64,000 bases of DNA from Serinus canaria (taxonomy: Eukaryota > Chordata > Aves > Passeriformes > Fringillidae), in the NCBI RefSeq assembly GCF_022539315.1, contig NC_066314.1, positions 48,607,180 to 48,671,179 on the forward strand, given 5' to 3'. The notes under the pieces were generated by a model. It saw nothing but the letters and a program-made list of their open reading frames with translations, was not told where the DNA came from and did no database searches. Of the stretch, positions 23,661 through 36,501 are shown piece after piece (the first letter of the stretch is position 1; the number at the start of each line of letters is the position of its first letter). The translations under genes and the position numbers were made by a program.

Positions 23661-25514
23661 CTGGAAAACATTTTTTTATAATTACACTCACAAAGCAGAC
23701 TGTTTATTTCATTCCTGTATAGGCCTGAATGTTTTAAATTATTCCGTGCTATCTGAATTGAAACCCAGTTCTGTGTTGCTGAGTAGGATTGCAAGCCCCA
23801 GAGATACAGGCATCAAGGTTTTGGATGCTCTGAGTTTAATTACTTAACTAAGAGTTTTTTTTCATTATATTAATTCTAAATCCCACAAAATGAAAGCATC
23901 AGCCTACCTTTTGTACTATTGTCATCATTATGTAACATCCACATCAGGAACTGAGCATACCTTACCCATAAATGCAGTGATGAAACATTCCTGCTTTGAG
24001 GAAAGAGAACTCCTAACAACACTGCCTTACGAATTTTAAGATTCTGCTTATAAATATAAAAACACCTAACTTCACATAGGCTTGTGTTCCTTTATTCTCA
24101 ACATGCATGAAGTAAAAGCAAATGTTTAGATACTTGAGTCACATACTTTTTAACCTTTCTATCATCTGTGTGCATGCTTCAGAACAGAAGAATAAAAACA
24201 ACAAAAAACCAAACACCACAACAGAACATTGCCAGTGCCAAGAGAGTTCTGAAGAGTGATTTAAAGAGAAGGCAAGTGCTAGTTCACAATTAGACACCAA
24301 GAGGCAAGAAAAGTAAGAATTAACCAGGTTGAGAGCAGGCAGTTTTCAATAATGTAAGGGAAAGATTCACACTGACAGATATGAACAGTGTAGCAACTTG
24401 AAATAAAATAAAGATTAATGGGTGGCCTCAAGACAGCTTGTAAGTGGCACCGGACAGTGAGACTGAAAAACAGGACAAGCCTCAGTGTCCGTGCCACTGG
24501 TTTTGAAAGAGCCAAAGTATGAAAAAGTAGCCTAATTCCTGGCCTATCAATTCAATTAAATAATTATTTCTATAAATACTGATGAAAACTTTGAATAAAA
24601 TTACATTTACATAACACCATACAATACAGAATCTTCCCCCTTTTCTTGTTCTTATTAGGAATTAAGTGTTTTTCAATGTCCTGTGAAGTCATATTTTTAA
24701 TCAAATTTTGTATACCTAGATTTTTAGTACACAAAACATTAAAATGTCAGAATCAAATATTTTTCCTCTTTTCCCTTCTACAACACTGAAGCAAAACCAC
24801 GATTCATCAATACCTTTCTATAAATTACTTTAGTCAAAGTCCCTCACTCACTCTGAATTCATAGACTTGAAGGAACAGCTAGGAGGAGAGTGAGAAATTC
24901 TACATTTAACATGAGCATTTTAATTGCATTTTTTGATAAAGAAGTTTTCTGCATAAGCTCAAAACTCCTGCCAACATTGAAAGAAATCTAAAAGTACTTC
25001 AAATCAGGCATAAAATTTTAGCTTCCTCCTGCAATATTTTACAGCAAAGGAACAACTAAGAAACCAAGTTTAAGCAGTGCCTGTGCAGTAATCCTTAACT
25101 GATGGAACAACCAGTTGAAATCAGTCACAAACAAGAAGTTCAGCACTTGTTGATATTGTCAGAGTTGTTAATGGAAAAAGCCTAGCAACTGCTAGTAGCT
25201 AATTAGCTACCACAAAACAGAATTAAAAATAAAAATCATAATCCAAATAATAATAAAGGGTATAAGATTCCAAGCACAAACACTGACTTTCTTTTCCTCT
25301 TGCTGCAATGGAGAGATAGCAGAAGATTTCACTTTGGTATCAGGGAACCAGAATGACCCAGTCCTTCCTGCCTTCCACTAGCAGCTCCAGCAAACATGAA
25401 TGGGGAGAGCACCATGAGGGTCTTGCTTGGATTCCCAGTTCTGAAGAGATCAGTCCAGCAAAATTCCCTTGATTGTACCCCACTGGTGAGCCTTTGCCAC
25501 CTCATGGTGGTATT
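23661..25514. other. Unassigned DNA with two micro-exon-like segments
   Basis: On the minus strand, 23,966-23,990 (donor GTAAGG, tandem AAG/CAG acceptor) and 24,852-24,878 (acceptor CACTCTCCTCCTAG, donor AGA/GTGAGT) are open and phase-compatible with their neighbours. At 25 and 27 nt they may well be fortuitous. Confidence 0.3.
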
Positions 25515-25570
25515 CAAAGCTTGGACTCAATGATCTTGGAGGTCTCTTCCAACTCTAACAATTCTATGAT
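25515..25570 (+). repeat. CR1 LINE 3' terminus
   Basis: CTTGGACTCAATGATCTTGG, then AGGTCTCTTCCAACTCTAAC and a final ATTCTATGAT, is the diagnostic CR1 3' end. It is followed directly by a T run (25,570-25,585). Only the last 50-60 bases are recognisable. Confidence 0.9.
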
Positions 25571-25585
25571 TTTTTTTTTTTTTTT

Positions 25586-28500
25586 GAAAGGAAGAAAAGA
25601 GACCTTGAAAAGCCAAAAACCAGACAGCCCATCCCAAACTATTCTAAAAAGTGAAAAGATACTTCACTGTATGGTACTCACTAGTAGGTCATTTGGATAA
25701 AATAGACTGGATATTATTATCAAATAAGACTTCCACATCTGCCAAAACTAAATTAATTTTTAAAACCCATATGCTCATTTGAAATAACTGACTTCTGCAC
25801 AGGTTGCTTCCTCTCTGTATAGCACTAACATTAGGTAATTATTGGAATCAAGAAGATGCTATTGACAGGTGCCAGCTGTCTTTACCATGCTGAGGCCATT
25901 TTGAAGAAAGTGTATACAAAATTGAGAACATGAGCACAACTCAACAACCACAATATTAAAAAATTAAATTCCTAATCAAATAAAAATGTATATACGAACA
26001 ACAGTGGTAGAAATAAACACTGAAGTGGGAACTGATTCCATCAATAACTGTCCTTAAGCTTTATTTCCAGTGAGTTGCCACTGAGTTTGCCACTCATTTC
26101 AAGAGCTGACTTTACAACTGTCTCGCCAGGTTGTTAGGAGTCAAGCAAGAAGATCATTATTCACGATGTCTGACTGCAGGGCTTAAATCTTCTGATCATA
26201 CCTTACACAGTGTTAATTAGTTTGAAGGCCATAAATATTTAGGCTTTAAAGTGACTTGCTCAGCTCTACATAAGATAAGGCATAATATAATTTTTTCTTC
26301 AAAACCAGAGGAAATCTCCTTTTACCTTCAAGTCTTGACCAAAATGTCTCAAAATACTATACAGTCTAGGATATCAGAAAATCTGAGAATGTTACAGAAC
26401 CAAACCAATTCACAAGCATACAGCATGACATATCATTTGTGTTTCACTCTATGACAGAATCTTCATGTAAAACTTTTTAGGTTATTTTCAGGCTGGTATG
26501 ATAAAAACATTAATTCTTGCAGTATCCAAATCTTTATATGCTGACATTCATGGTATCTCCACAGAAGATGATTTTGCTCTCATCTCTTTCAGAATACTTC
26601 ATTCAAGTATACCTCATGTCTCCTGCCTGAAAAAGTTGGGAGTGGGTGGGGAGGGATGGGGAAATAACCTGATAAAAGGAAAAAACTGAACTACATTACT
26701 GAATATCTAAAAAGGTATTTCATAGGAAAATATATCTTTATGAAAATAGGTTACTAGATCAGGTAAACATTTGTAAATTAAGGGAATAATTTCAATGATA
26801 CTAGACAACATAGTGAAATATAACTTGCCTAAAATTTTCTACGACAAACCTTCAACTGTTATAGATACAAAACTCTCCTGAGAAAAGGAAAGAGAATCAT
26901 AATTTACAGATTGAAGAACCACTGAAAAACAGACTTCAGTGAGTAGACCTGTACATCACAGAATGCAGAGAAGGACTAGATGCAGTCATGACTTTTTTTC
27001 TTAATATTCACTGATCCTATATAGTAATTTATTAATAACACTAAATACCAGATGCACAATTCCTGATCCCCCACAACAATTGTTTCAAAGCAATACTTCA
27101 TACATATTTAGGTATTTGAAGTCAGTACAAAGAATTTGGTTTTAAATTTAAGCTCATTCAATTTTTGTAGCAGATATACAATATTCACCATTATATCCAG
27201 AATTAAGTATGCCAAAGAAAAGCATATCTTTCATTGGAGAAAAAGACAGTCACTTCCATCTACTTCCTGCCAGAGAGGCAATAAAAAAAAAGAAAGCTGT
27301 GTATCCATAAATATACACACAGGCACCTGTTTGTATACACATAAATGTGTGTTCACACACAGAGCAAAGTTCCTCTCTGTGTGGTGAAGAGAAGGCACCA
27401 ATAACTCTGCTATAATCAGTAATTATTTGCACTGTGATGTCTCCTCTCTCGTGTCTATTCCTCACTGAAACCTGTAATCACATCCTTGTCAAAAGATGTG
27501 TTCAATAGCCTGGATTACTGTGAGTACATCCACTGATATGTTCTCATTTTTCAGCTCCTAATCTAGAGCCAACCTTCCTTCAAAGCTATTTAAAATTAAC
27601 ACCTAAAGTACATGCAGCACAATTGCCAAGTCCTTTCTCTAATAATTACTTACTCACTCACTTCCTAACTTGGTGCTTACAGCTAAAAAAATGTTTTATC
27701 TTATACCCTAAAACAATGAAAGCATCTCTCCAAAGCTCTACCTAGGAAACAGATTTTAACTTTAGTCTTCTAGTTTTTAATTTCTCATTCTCTCTCTTAC
27801 ACAAAGCTTCAAGCAAACTAGCAATGATTCAGATTTTCGTGAAATGTAAGGAGCATGTTTAAAACACAGATCAGGTGCAATGTTGACATCAACTCATTGA
27901 GCAGTCAGGATTATAAACTGTATTTATAAACCTTCAGAAGAGTATGCCAGCGACTATGCCATTATGAAAACCAAAGTAATTCACACCTTAACATTTGCAT
28001 CTTCAGGAAGAAGGCAAAAAGCAGGACACAGCATTGTGTTCAACAGAACACTTCACATGCTCCTGTCCCAACAAGGTATGCTGAGAATCAGAGGAGCCTT
28101 CAAAAGCAACACACAGTGCAGCCTCACAACACAGCACATGCTGGCAAGTACAAGGAAACAAGAAGCAGCACACCTTCAGTATAGGTCAGTCAGTAATCCA
28201 CAGACACCAACACCTGCACCTAAGGGCCCACATGTCTAATTCCTTAAGTTAGTTCAGAGAGTAGGAAAGAAAGTCCTTCCAGTTATCACAAATTAAATTC
28301 TATCAGGGTTAGTATCTTTTTACAAGTTTTCTCTTTCCTTCCTGGAAGTGCTTGAAAACACACGTTCCAATCCATAGTGGGTAGCAAAACCCTCATCTTT
28401 CTAAAGGTTTTTCGAAGTTTAATTTTTAAAGCATCTCCATGACAATAAATAATAAGTATCTACATAAAGGTACTTATTAAAAATACCACTACCAGTAGAA

Positions 28501-28586
28501 GTTCACTCCGTGTACCCCACCCCTCCCCCCTTTCAGCCAAACAAGCTTTTCTTCCTCCAAAACACAGTGGCATTTACCTCACTGAC
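25586..28586. other. Unassigned AT-rich DNA
   Basis: One exon-like segment at 26,326-26,365 on the minus strand (acceptor TTTTCTGATATCCTAG, donor AAG/GTAAAA) reads LYSILRHFGQDLK and enters in the phase left by the 28.6-kb candidate. The rest shows nothing recognisable. Confidence 0.35.
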
Positions 28587-28676
28587 CTTGGGACTGCCTT
28601 CCTCCAGTATTTCTCCCTCATCAGTTTGCATGGGAACAGGATCTGTGCAAAGCTCTGCAGAAATGCAAAATACTGC
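28587..28676 (-). CDS. Candidate 90-nt exon (99 with alternate donor)
   Basis: Minus acceptor TTGTTTATCTTTTAG and donor AAG/GTCAGT, or nine bases further GAG/GTAAAT (start 28,578). Two frames are open: AVFCISAELCTDPVP (phase 0) and QYFAFLQSFAQILFPCKLM then REKYWRKAVP (phase 2). The second joins 33.5 kb and 23.6 kb directly. The ambiguity means the frame, and even coding status, is unproven. Confidence 0.4.
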
Positions 28677-29390
28677 CTAAAAGATAAACAACAAAGATAT
28701 ATTTTAAAAACAATTCTTTTTCTGCCTTTAACAATATTATGTGAGATTGCAAGGCACATAAACAACAATTCTAGGCTATGACCTTTAATGCTGCCATTCT
28801 GCACATATTTGCTGAAATTATGTTTTACACAAACAAGAACTGTTATTCAGAATAAGACAAAACTACTTAATTGAAAGAAAAAAAAAGCACTTAACAGTAA
28901 TATCCTTTCTTTTTAATTTTAAAGTGTCACTGCTGTGTATTTAATGTAGTCACTGATTTTAGTCATTAAAGTCCACAAGGAACGATCACACAGACCAGAG
29001 CTGAGGAATTCTTTACTAGGAGACAGCTTCTGTGCAAATATAAGCTTTAAAGACACAGCTTAAAGACAATCTAAAGGTCATTAGTTTGAAAAATTTTTAA
29101 GACTTCCAGTGATCGCACAGTACCTCTGAAGTCTTACTTTCAGGATTTTTTCCTTGACTTCATTCTAAAAATAAATACATCCTAGAATCTAAATGGTTCA
29201 CGGGACAGATAAAGTCATTCATCTTCAGGCTGGCACTTACAATTTAACCCAGGTCAACAGATCCTAGTGTTTCCAATATTCAACACTACTAGGTGATCTA
29301 TTTTCAGGTTTGTTTGACAGTATCAGTGCAGTTCCAACTAAACAAAATCTGCACCCCAAACTACATTCTTCAAATTGTAAAGTAACTTAC
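28677..29390. other. Intron-like DNA with a 41-nt exon-like segment
   Basis: The minus segment 29,124-29,164 has acceptor TGTATTTATTTTTAG and donor GAG/GTACTG. One frame is open (NEVKEKILKVRLQ, phase 0 to 2), compatible with both neighbouring candidates. Confidence 0.3.
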
Positions 29391-29464
29391 GGAAGGATGC
29401 AAAACAATTAGGGAGACTTTGGTGTTTAAGATTCGAATGTCTTCTCCTCCAGAGGATGAGCCAT
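29391..29464 (-). CDS. Candidate 74-nt exon, unknown product
   Basis: Minus donor TCC/GTAAGT is close to perfect; the acceptor (TTATCCCTGAAAG) is weaker. Entered in phase 1 the frame reads GSSSGGEDIRILN, then TKVSLIVLHPS, with a retained CpG (ATTCGAATC). A glycine/serine-acidic loop followed by an alternating hydrophobic strand looks protein-like. Product not recognised. Confidence 0.35.
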
Positions 29465-32400
29465 CTTTCAGGGATAATGGATCAAATTAATCAATTTAAG
29501 AGATCAAATACACCAGTACCAGCATAAATCCAGCAGGAATCTCTAACACTTAAAATGCAAGACGTAAGGCATGACCAGATCTCTAACATTCCAGGTATAT
29601 GGAAAGTAAGGGCTCACACTGAGTATACTGAATTAAGAATTCTCTTAAAGCCAAGAGATGTTGGCCTTTAACAGTTGTCCCTCTCAAGATTATGTAACTC
29701 TTCACCTGCACCAGCATTTAACATCCATTTTGAAGATTCTTTACTTCTGCACCTCAGCTACAGAACTGCTGACTGCCACGTTCACAGCAGCAATTCCAAG
29801 CCTGGAAACTGACAACAGAAAGCTTCTAAATGATGCACCTCCTTCACTTCACTGTTAATGCCTGCTCAGAGTGTAAGGCTGTCTGCACTCCAACCTCCTC
29901 TGTTATGCTGCACATAGGTAAAACACCATCTGTCATGGTTGACTAAAGGAGTGAAGAACAAGTCCTACAAACATTAAGGGCCTGAAGCTACAAAAGGTTA
30001 CATACAACTTACTAAATCTTACAACCAACAAGCTGTTACGTTCAGTAATATCATACACTCTAGCACAAGACACAAGAGTTGTAAAGACTTAGAGCACAGT
30101 AATTTTCTTTTCTGGGAAAAGAAGGAATGAGAAGAAAAATCAAACTCTTACTCAAATCCTCATTAAACATTCTGCCTTCAGTGCATAAGCAAAAATCAGA
30201 GATATCAAATGCTAAGCATGACATCTATGCCAAGATCCTCCTGCCTATAATCAATGTTTCTAGCTTTTTGTTCTGCACGAAGAGTGGAGGAGGCCAGGCT
30301 GGGCAGTCCCTGTCCATGGTACTTCTTTGCCAGGCCCAGTTTCTGAAACCCACTCCAGAACTTTCAGAGCTGGGAGTTTTGGAGCATGATTTCGCAGTGT
30401 CAGAGTCAAGTAATTGGGAAGCTCCTCAGATTTTTGTTAGACAGACAGTCTGATGTCTAACAGCCAAAACAGCTTTGGCCAGAAGGATTCCTGTGGCACT
30501 TACCTGGCCTCGAAGTCAGAGAAACAAGCAAGAATGAACTTGAGCTACAGAAGCATTAAAAAAAACTTACATATAAAACAAGACCAGAAAGGTCAGACCA
30601 AGAACACAGCAAGGGGAAGTCACTTTTCATTCAGAGTGCTTGAAGAACTCAAATATAAGCCTTTGAAAAACTGACATGTTTTATCTTCTGAGATCCCTCA
30701 CTACCAGAGGAATTGGCAGTATTTGACTCCAGTTTTTATATACTACTCCTGGAAGAAGACAAAAAAAATACCAACCAGTGCATCTCAAAGCAGGAAAGAA
30801 AAGGTCAGTAGAACTAGGAAATTTTTAAAAATGGAAAGGCTACAAGGACAAAGAAAAGCAAGCTCTTACACAGACAAGAGATTAAATACACTGGAACTAT
30901 CCAGAACTCAGAGATTAGAGTAGGAAATTAAATGAATAAACTCTTGTCCTTCTCCACTGCATTTTCTTTTTTACAACTTCTATTTTCTCTCTTAATTTAT
31001 CCTGTAATTAATGATTTATTTGCTTTAATATTTAAAAAAAAACATGTAATATTATGTCATACAATACTTAGAGTGAACTCACTCACATGGGATGGTAAAA
31101 AGGTAGAAGTTCTAAAAGGCTCAGTAATTGACTAGAAAACTTCACAAGAGAGAAAGAAAATCCATCAACAAAAACTTTTAGCAGGAAGACCCTAAGCCAC
31201 AGACTACAAAAAGTGTTGCAAGAGGAAGCTTTGCTGAACACTGTCCTTCTATTGCTAGGTTTGGGGGTTTTTTTATGCTTCATTGCATTTGCTTCTGGGC
31301 TCTTTCAAGAGACCAAACATCCTCCAATAAACAATGAGTCCAATTCAATAATTTTTATGTTCTTTTGCATACATGAATCATTGATTCCCTTAGCCACTGG
31401 CATAAGAATGCTGCACTGCAAGATTATTTATTGCCAAAAGGAGACACTTCAAGATTTCTGAATCCATGGGACAGTACCTCTGTGGCTGGCTTTTGCAGCT
31501 GAGGGTGACTTCTTAGCTAACAGAGACTGCTTATTGCCAGCACATGAAGAAATAACATAATTATGCTATGTTACAGACATCCCCTCTTCAGCTCACCAGC
31601 TTCTGAGAAGAGTCCTGAAGGCAACACACAGGGTCATTTATTTTATACATGGAGGATGGACAGGAAGTAAGAATTTGTACTAGCATCCTGTAGGATCAGG
31701 AAAATGCCAAAAGCCTAAAGGCATTTGTTTACTTATATTCAATACTTAATGTGATATGTCAGGTTCTCAGGTGATAAAAAGAAAGTTTATAGACAGCCCA
31801 TTTAGATTATCAGATCCAACACCTATCAAGAAAGTCACTCCTGGAAAAGGTCAAAAGTAAGATAATCCTCTTCTACCCTTGCATATATCCACCCAAACTA
31901 CTCAAAATGGGACTGAAATCCCTCATTTTTTTATTTACCTGATATCCTTCAGAAAAATTAACTAACTTCAACTGGAGTAAGGTAACACCAAGGAAGGCCT
32001 GACAAATAGCAATGCACTGGTATGTCCACATATGATGTAGCAAACACACATTTAAACTTAAGAAAGACTTTTAACTTTTTAAAATGTAATACAGTGATGA
32101 GAATCTATACTCAAAGGTTAGAGCATTCATTAATATGAACCAGCAGGATTTCTTACCAACTTTAATGCCTATTGCAATACTGCCCTGCCATTAAACAGAA
32201 TGGTTTTGGGACAATCCAGTTTGATTTTTAGTCGTATTTTTGCTCCATGTCTTTCTTCAGCAAAGATGCACTTGTTTTGTTCTCTGGGATCAGCATGAGA
32301 GATGCAGCCACTCAGTGTAAGCAGAACAGTGCAGTGTCCTTATGGATATCATCTCTGCACTACTGCATTCTAACACACTCTGGCAAGCAAAACTTAAACA

Positions 32401-33545
32401 AAATTTCCATATACTTATCAATCCCTGAAAACCAATAGCAGTGAACAAGGTACTTCGTCTAGGCCTAATTTTCTCTCCACATAGAATGGTCCAGCATGGA
32501 AAAATACAAGGTCTTCAATAGTAAGAGAGAGCTGGAATTCCAATGATTTCAAATTTGGTTTCAGCAAACAGGCATCACTGGGACTAAGCACCTTGTCTAA
32601 TTCAAGGGTCTTTCATGCAGCAACACTTTTATTTTTTAGACTGGCAGCAGGAATCAAATATGGACTAAAGAAAAAATCTGTTCCTCATCAGATAATGAAG
32701 AAAAAACCTACTTCAAGCTTCTAAAGAGTGCAGCTGTGAGAGAAGCACTTATTAATGTACAACCAATCGTGATTCCTGTGAATTCCCAAGTTTAAATTTG
32801 ATATGGCCCACTAGAAACTCCCTGAAGGACAGTAAGGCTGCGCCAAATGTCACCATTACAGACATTAAGCAGAAATTGAAGGTAGGTCCCAAACTCTCAC
32901 AAAGTAAACCAGGCACACCAGTGCTCTTCCAAGGCAGTGATCTCGTGTACATGGCGTACTTGAAACAAGAGCAGCTAGAACAAGGCACTGCTTGACTGAA
33001 CAGTGCCTAGATGAGACTGTGCTTGTTTGACACAATTGTATCGACACACTAGCCTCTACGTACAGACAAAATGTTCATTTTTAACACGATCCAACCATAA
33101 TGCATTTAACTGCTAAAGCATTGTATTACATTGAGTCTGTTAAGAAGGTACAAAAGCAACATAAAATTTAACATACAGAAGAAGACGGTATTTTCTGTCA
33201 CTTTAAATGCAAGTTGTTATGAAAGCAAGAGCATTCAGAAGATAAAAAACCTTCGACTATAACTTTATTGCTTATAGGAAATAATCAGTTACCAATTCCA
33301 GTGAGTTAAAAAATCTCAACATAAATTAACTATTTTTTAAAGAAAATGATATATCATACAAACCAACTTCAGCTTACAGAAACAAATCACATCAGGCAGT
33401 AACATAAACTTCACACACAAACCCACAGGAAATAACACACTAGAAAGCACATGAATACAGATCTACATCCTACATTATCTTAAGAACCAGCATAGGCTAT
33501 TGCTCTTCTCACCTCCAACTTTCAAGATCACAATACTGAGCTTAC
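29465..33545. other. Unassigned AT-rich DNA
   Basis: A 39-nt exon-like minus segment at 31,478-31,516 (acceptor CAGTCTCTGTTAG, donor GAG/GTACTG) reads KKSPSAAKASHR in phase with its neighbours. No repeat family was recognised in the remainder. Confidence 0.35.
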
Positions 33546-33618
33546 CTTTGACAGTTTCCAAGGGCTGCCAAAGCCCACAAGGATCCGTCCTGGCTACATT
33601 CAGTGCAAAAACAAAACC
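33546..33618 (-). CDS. Candidate 73-nt exon, best splice sites in window
   Basis: Minus acceptor TTTTTGGTCTCCTTTTAG and donor CAAAG/GTAAGC both match consensus closely. Two frames are open: GFVFALNVARTDPCGLW then QPLETVK (phase 0 to 1), and FCFCTECSQDGSLWALAAL (phase 1 to 2). The second joins the 28.6-kb candidate directly. A CpG (GGACGGATCC) is retained. It is probably an exon of the gene starting in the CpG island. Product not recognised. Confidence 0.5.
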
Positions 33619-34255
33619 CTAAAAGGAGACCAAAAAAAAAAAAACACAACATCAATCAGCTGTGGTTATTAGTAAATTTAAAACAAATATAAAACCAAAA
33701 GTCAGCTGTCTCTAAAGCTCAGCAAACCTAGGTGCACACAAATGAAAGGAATAGGCTGCCATCAGGAAAATATTTTCTTAAAATTCTCCCCACAACCTCC
33801 CATCCAAATCTGGAAAAACAGTAAACACTGGTAGCATGTGTGAGAGAATCTCCTACTGACTATGAGATACAACAGAACAGTAGGAGGCTCTAGAAACATA
33901 ATTTCTACTCACAACTGGGAAAAATGTGCAGTGAAACTGGTTTCTTGTACAGGAACTGAGAGAACAGACATAACCATGTTTCCTTGCAGTCAAGGGAAGA
34001 GATTACGTAATCCTACATTAACTCCTGAATATTAAATATTATGTGTAAAAATGAATCCCATACCTACCAACTGTCAGGTATTTAATCCTATTTTGAAAGA
34101 GTAACACAGCAGCACTGCACTGGCTTACAATCATGCCCATTTCAAATCATACACAATCTGTCTTAACCACAGCTAGTATTAAATACTTCAGTTTTGGTTT
34201 TGCAAAACATAACCAACTTCCAGGAATTAAAAGAAGTCCAGAACCATCAGCTTAC

Positions 34256-34281
34256 CTTATTATACATCCAAGTTAACATCA
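34256..34281 (-). CDS. Candidate 26-nt micro-exon
   Basis: Minus acceptor AATAATTTCTATTTCAG and donor AAG/GTAAGC are near-ideal. The single open frame reads MLTWMYNK and continues in phase into the 33.5-kb candidate. The sites are excellent, but at this size chance pairing cannot be excluded. Confidence 0.35.
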
Positions 34282-34579
34282 CTGAAATAGAAATTATTCC
34301 TGTTGCCATTATTCAGGTTTGTTGTAAGAGATATGAACAAGTGGCACTTGTCTAAATTCACTGCATCGTTTTGTCGGCTACTACTCCTTAATGTACAGCA
34401 TTATTTAGGAACAAAGTGTTCCTGTCATTGGACTAACTGCCATAAACTGAGTTTATTTTTTTTTCCTGATCTTCTAGCATTAACTAAGAGTTTTCTGGGC
34501 ATGATTTCCATTCAAACAATTTCTGACTAGAAAATACATTTGGTGATAAAAGGGAGTCTTACCTCCCACTGTGGTCTAC

Positions 34580-34687
34580 CTGTCCCTTTGCTAGTGAGTA
34601 AAGGTTTTACAGATGCAAACTTTAATTTTGAACTTTGTTCTGACTTATGCTGTGGAGTGATTCTGATAAAGCAACCAAGAGCACGCT
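34580..34687 (-). CDS. Candidate 108-nt exon, unknown product
   Basis: Minus acceptor CTTTTGAGCAG and donor ACAG/GTAGAC. Entered in phase 1 the frame is open for 35 codons, reading RALGCFIRITPQHKSEQSS, then KLKFASVKPLLTSKGT, and leaves in phase 1 into the 34.27-kb micro-exon. A second donor pair (GGGAG/GTAAGA) lies 17 bases downstream and would introduce an in-frame TAG. Product not recognised. Confidence 0.4.
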
Positions 34688-36262
34688 CTGCTCAAAAGGC
34701 CTCAAGCTGTCTTAAAACATCATCTTACAAAAATCAGCTGCTGACGTAAATAAACAAAAACATCACATACTCAATTAGGATACGGGAAGTTGGCTTCAAG
34801 TCATTCACAACTTCAAAGCAACACATAAGTATTTCATGGTTTTTCATCTACAGCACAGCAGCAGTCATGATTTTCTATAAAAATTACCCAGGACAACCCT
34901 GGTCTCACTGTTATGGTAATTCTCCACTTCACTTTTCAAGGCTGGAGATGGAAATATAACTTGCAACCAAGTAATTTGGTAGAAGGAGAGATACTCCTGG
35001 TGTTTGAGAACAGGATTTGCAATCTCTTTATTTCACATGGTTTAGAACAATCTCTTTGCATTACTTAGGTGGAAGGAAATCCAGGAAGGATTAGTACTTC
35101 AAGGAAAAACAAACTAAAGATATCAATCTAAACAAAGCAGCTGGGAGGAATGGGAAAAGGCAGAAATCTTCAACCTCTTATAGAAAAAAAAAATGCGGAG
35201 GAATATTCAGGAAGGGCAGTCACATATCCCACAAAATCACTGTGGTGTTCTACAGCAAAACATGACATGAGAAAGGGTGCCCATTATGTTTAATGTAGCA
35301 TTGGCTGCACAACTTCATATTTTGTTCTGTATTTAATTCTTTGCGCTGATGTTTTTGGTAACATATGGGAAATGTTTCAGCTGTTCATGTAGATATGACA
35401 AAGTACTTTTAACAAGATAAATAGCTGTAACTTGGAATAGATACATTACTCTGTACTGCTCTTCTAAAGTAACATGAGAACAGAAGAACCAAAAAAAAGT
35501 TAAAAACCTATATGAACAAAACATAAGTCTCTTTTTGCAGCATTTAAGTCTTTTTACATGAACAACTCAAATACAAAACATTTCATAAAACAGAGTGCTC
35601 CTGAAGATGTCATGGGGTTTAAAAAGGACAACTACACAACATGATCTGCTCAAGAAAATCCAATCATTAATGAATTTGTTTATCATTAAACAATGTCACC
35701 CTTTTTGATTCATCGTTAAGAGAGACATGGGAAATATGCAAAGGAATATTCTCAAATGGTCCTAAATCAGACTTTCAATTTAGAAAATACTGGCTCTAGC
35801 CTTTGAGTCTGAAGACAGTCTTGAAACATAAGGACAGAATACTTCATCATCACCTTCCCAGTGTTCCAAACCATTTACATAAACATTTAAGGTGCTAAAT
35901 GTTTCTTCTCCCAGTTAAGGAAAAGTAAACTGAAAAGCTTATTTCGAAAAATGTTTTGCTTACACATTTTGCCACTTTCTACTGTACAAAGCAGCACAAA
36001 CCCCACTTCTTTTCTGCTCATACTGGTTAGGCTAAAGAATACATTAAAGGTTACAGTGAACATAAAAGGTATTTGTCCTCACTTTGCTACAGCAACCTAT
36101 TGTACACTATATACACTACACATCACTTCTCACCTGTAATCAATATTACATCCCAACTATTATCAGCCAAAGGCTGCCAAGTGGTTAAGTTTTCCAAAGT
36201 CCTTTGTGCTTTGTTCCACCCTGTATTTTCACTGTGACTGAAGCATATATGCACATATATAC
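34688..36262. other. Unassigned AT-rich DNA
   Basis: One 40-nt exon-like minus segment at 36,134-36,173 has an excellent donor (ACAG/GTGAGA) and one open frame (PLADNSWDVILIT) in phase with the 34.6-kb candidate. Nothing else was recognised. Confidence 0.35.
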
Positions 36263-36328
36263 ACGTATATTGTATCTACACACATTTATGTACATATAAA
36301 CATATATGTGTGTAGATACAATATACGT
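36263..36328. repeat. Perfect 23-bp inverted repeat (hairpin/cruciform)
   Basis: The arms are 36,263-36,285 (starting ACGTATATTG) and 36,306-36,328, with a 20-base spacer. Five more pairs form inside after one mismatch, leaving an 8-base loop, and four more outside (one G-U). The transcript of either strand would fold into a near-perfect stem of roughly 30 pairs. Alternating purine-pyrimidine content favours cruciform or Z-DNA. It may be a small palindromic element, a pre-miRNA-like hairpin, or a mutational palindrome. Confidence 0.95.
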
Positions 36329-36451
36329 ATGTAACAAAATGCCCTCAAAATTATTTCTACTTTTTCTCTTCAAGACCTTCAACACTCTACACCACAACAT
36401 TTATGGAAACTATCAAATTGAGGTTGTTGGGAGTACTGTGTCTTAACTGAC

Positions 36452-36501
36452 TGATGGCATCTTCTGGACAGCCAGCATCACAGTAAGAGTTACGGTGATA
36501 T
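36452..36501 (-). CDS. Candidate 50-nt exon, unknown product
   Basis: Minus acceptor with an excellent tract (AATTCCTTGCTGCTCCAG) and donor TCA/GTCAGT. Entered in phase 1 it reads ITVTLTVMLAVQKMPS and leaves in phase 0 into the 36.15-kb segment. Tentative because of its size and the non-G base before the donor. Confidence 0.25.
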
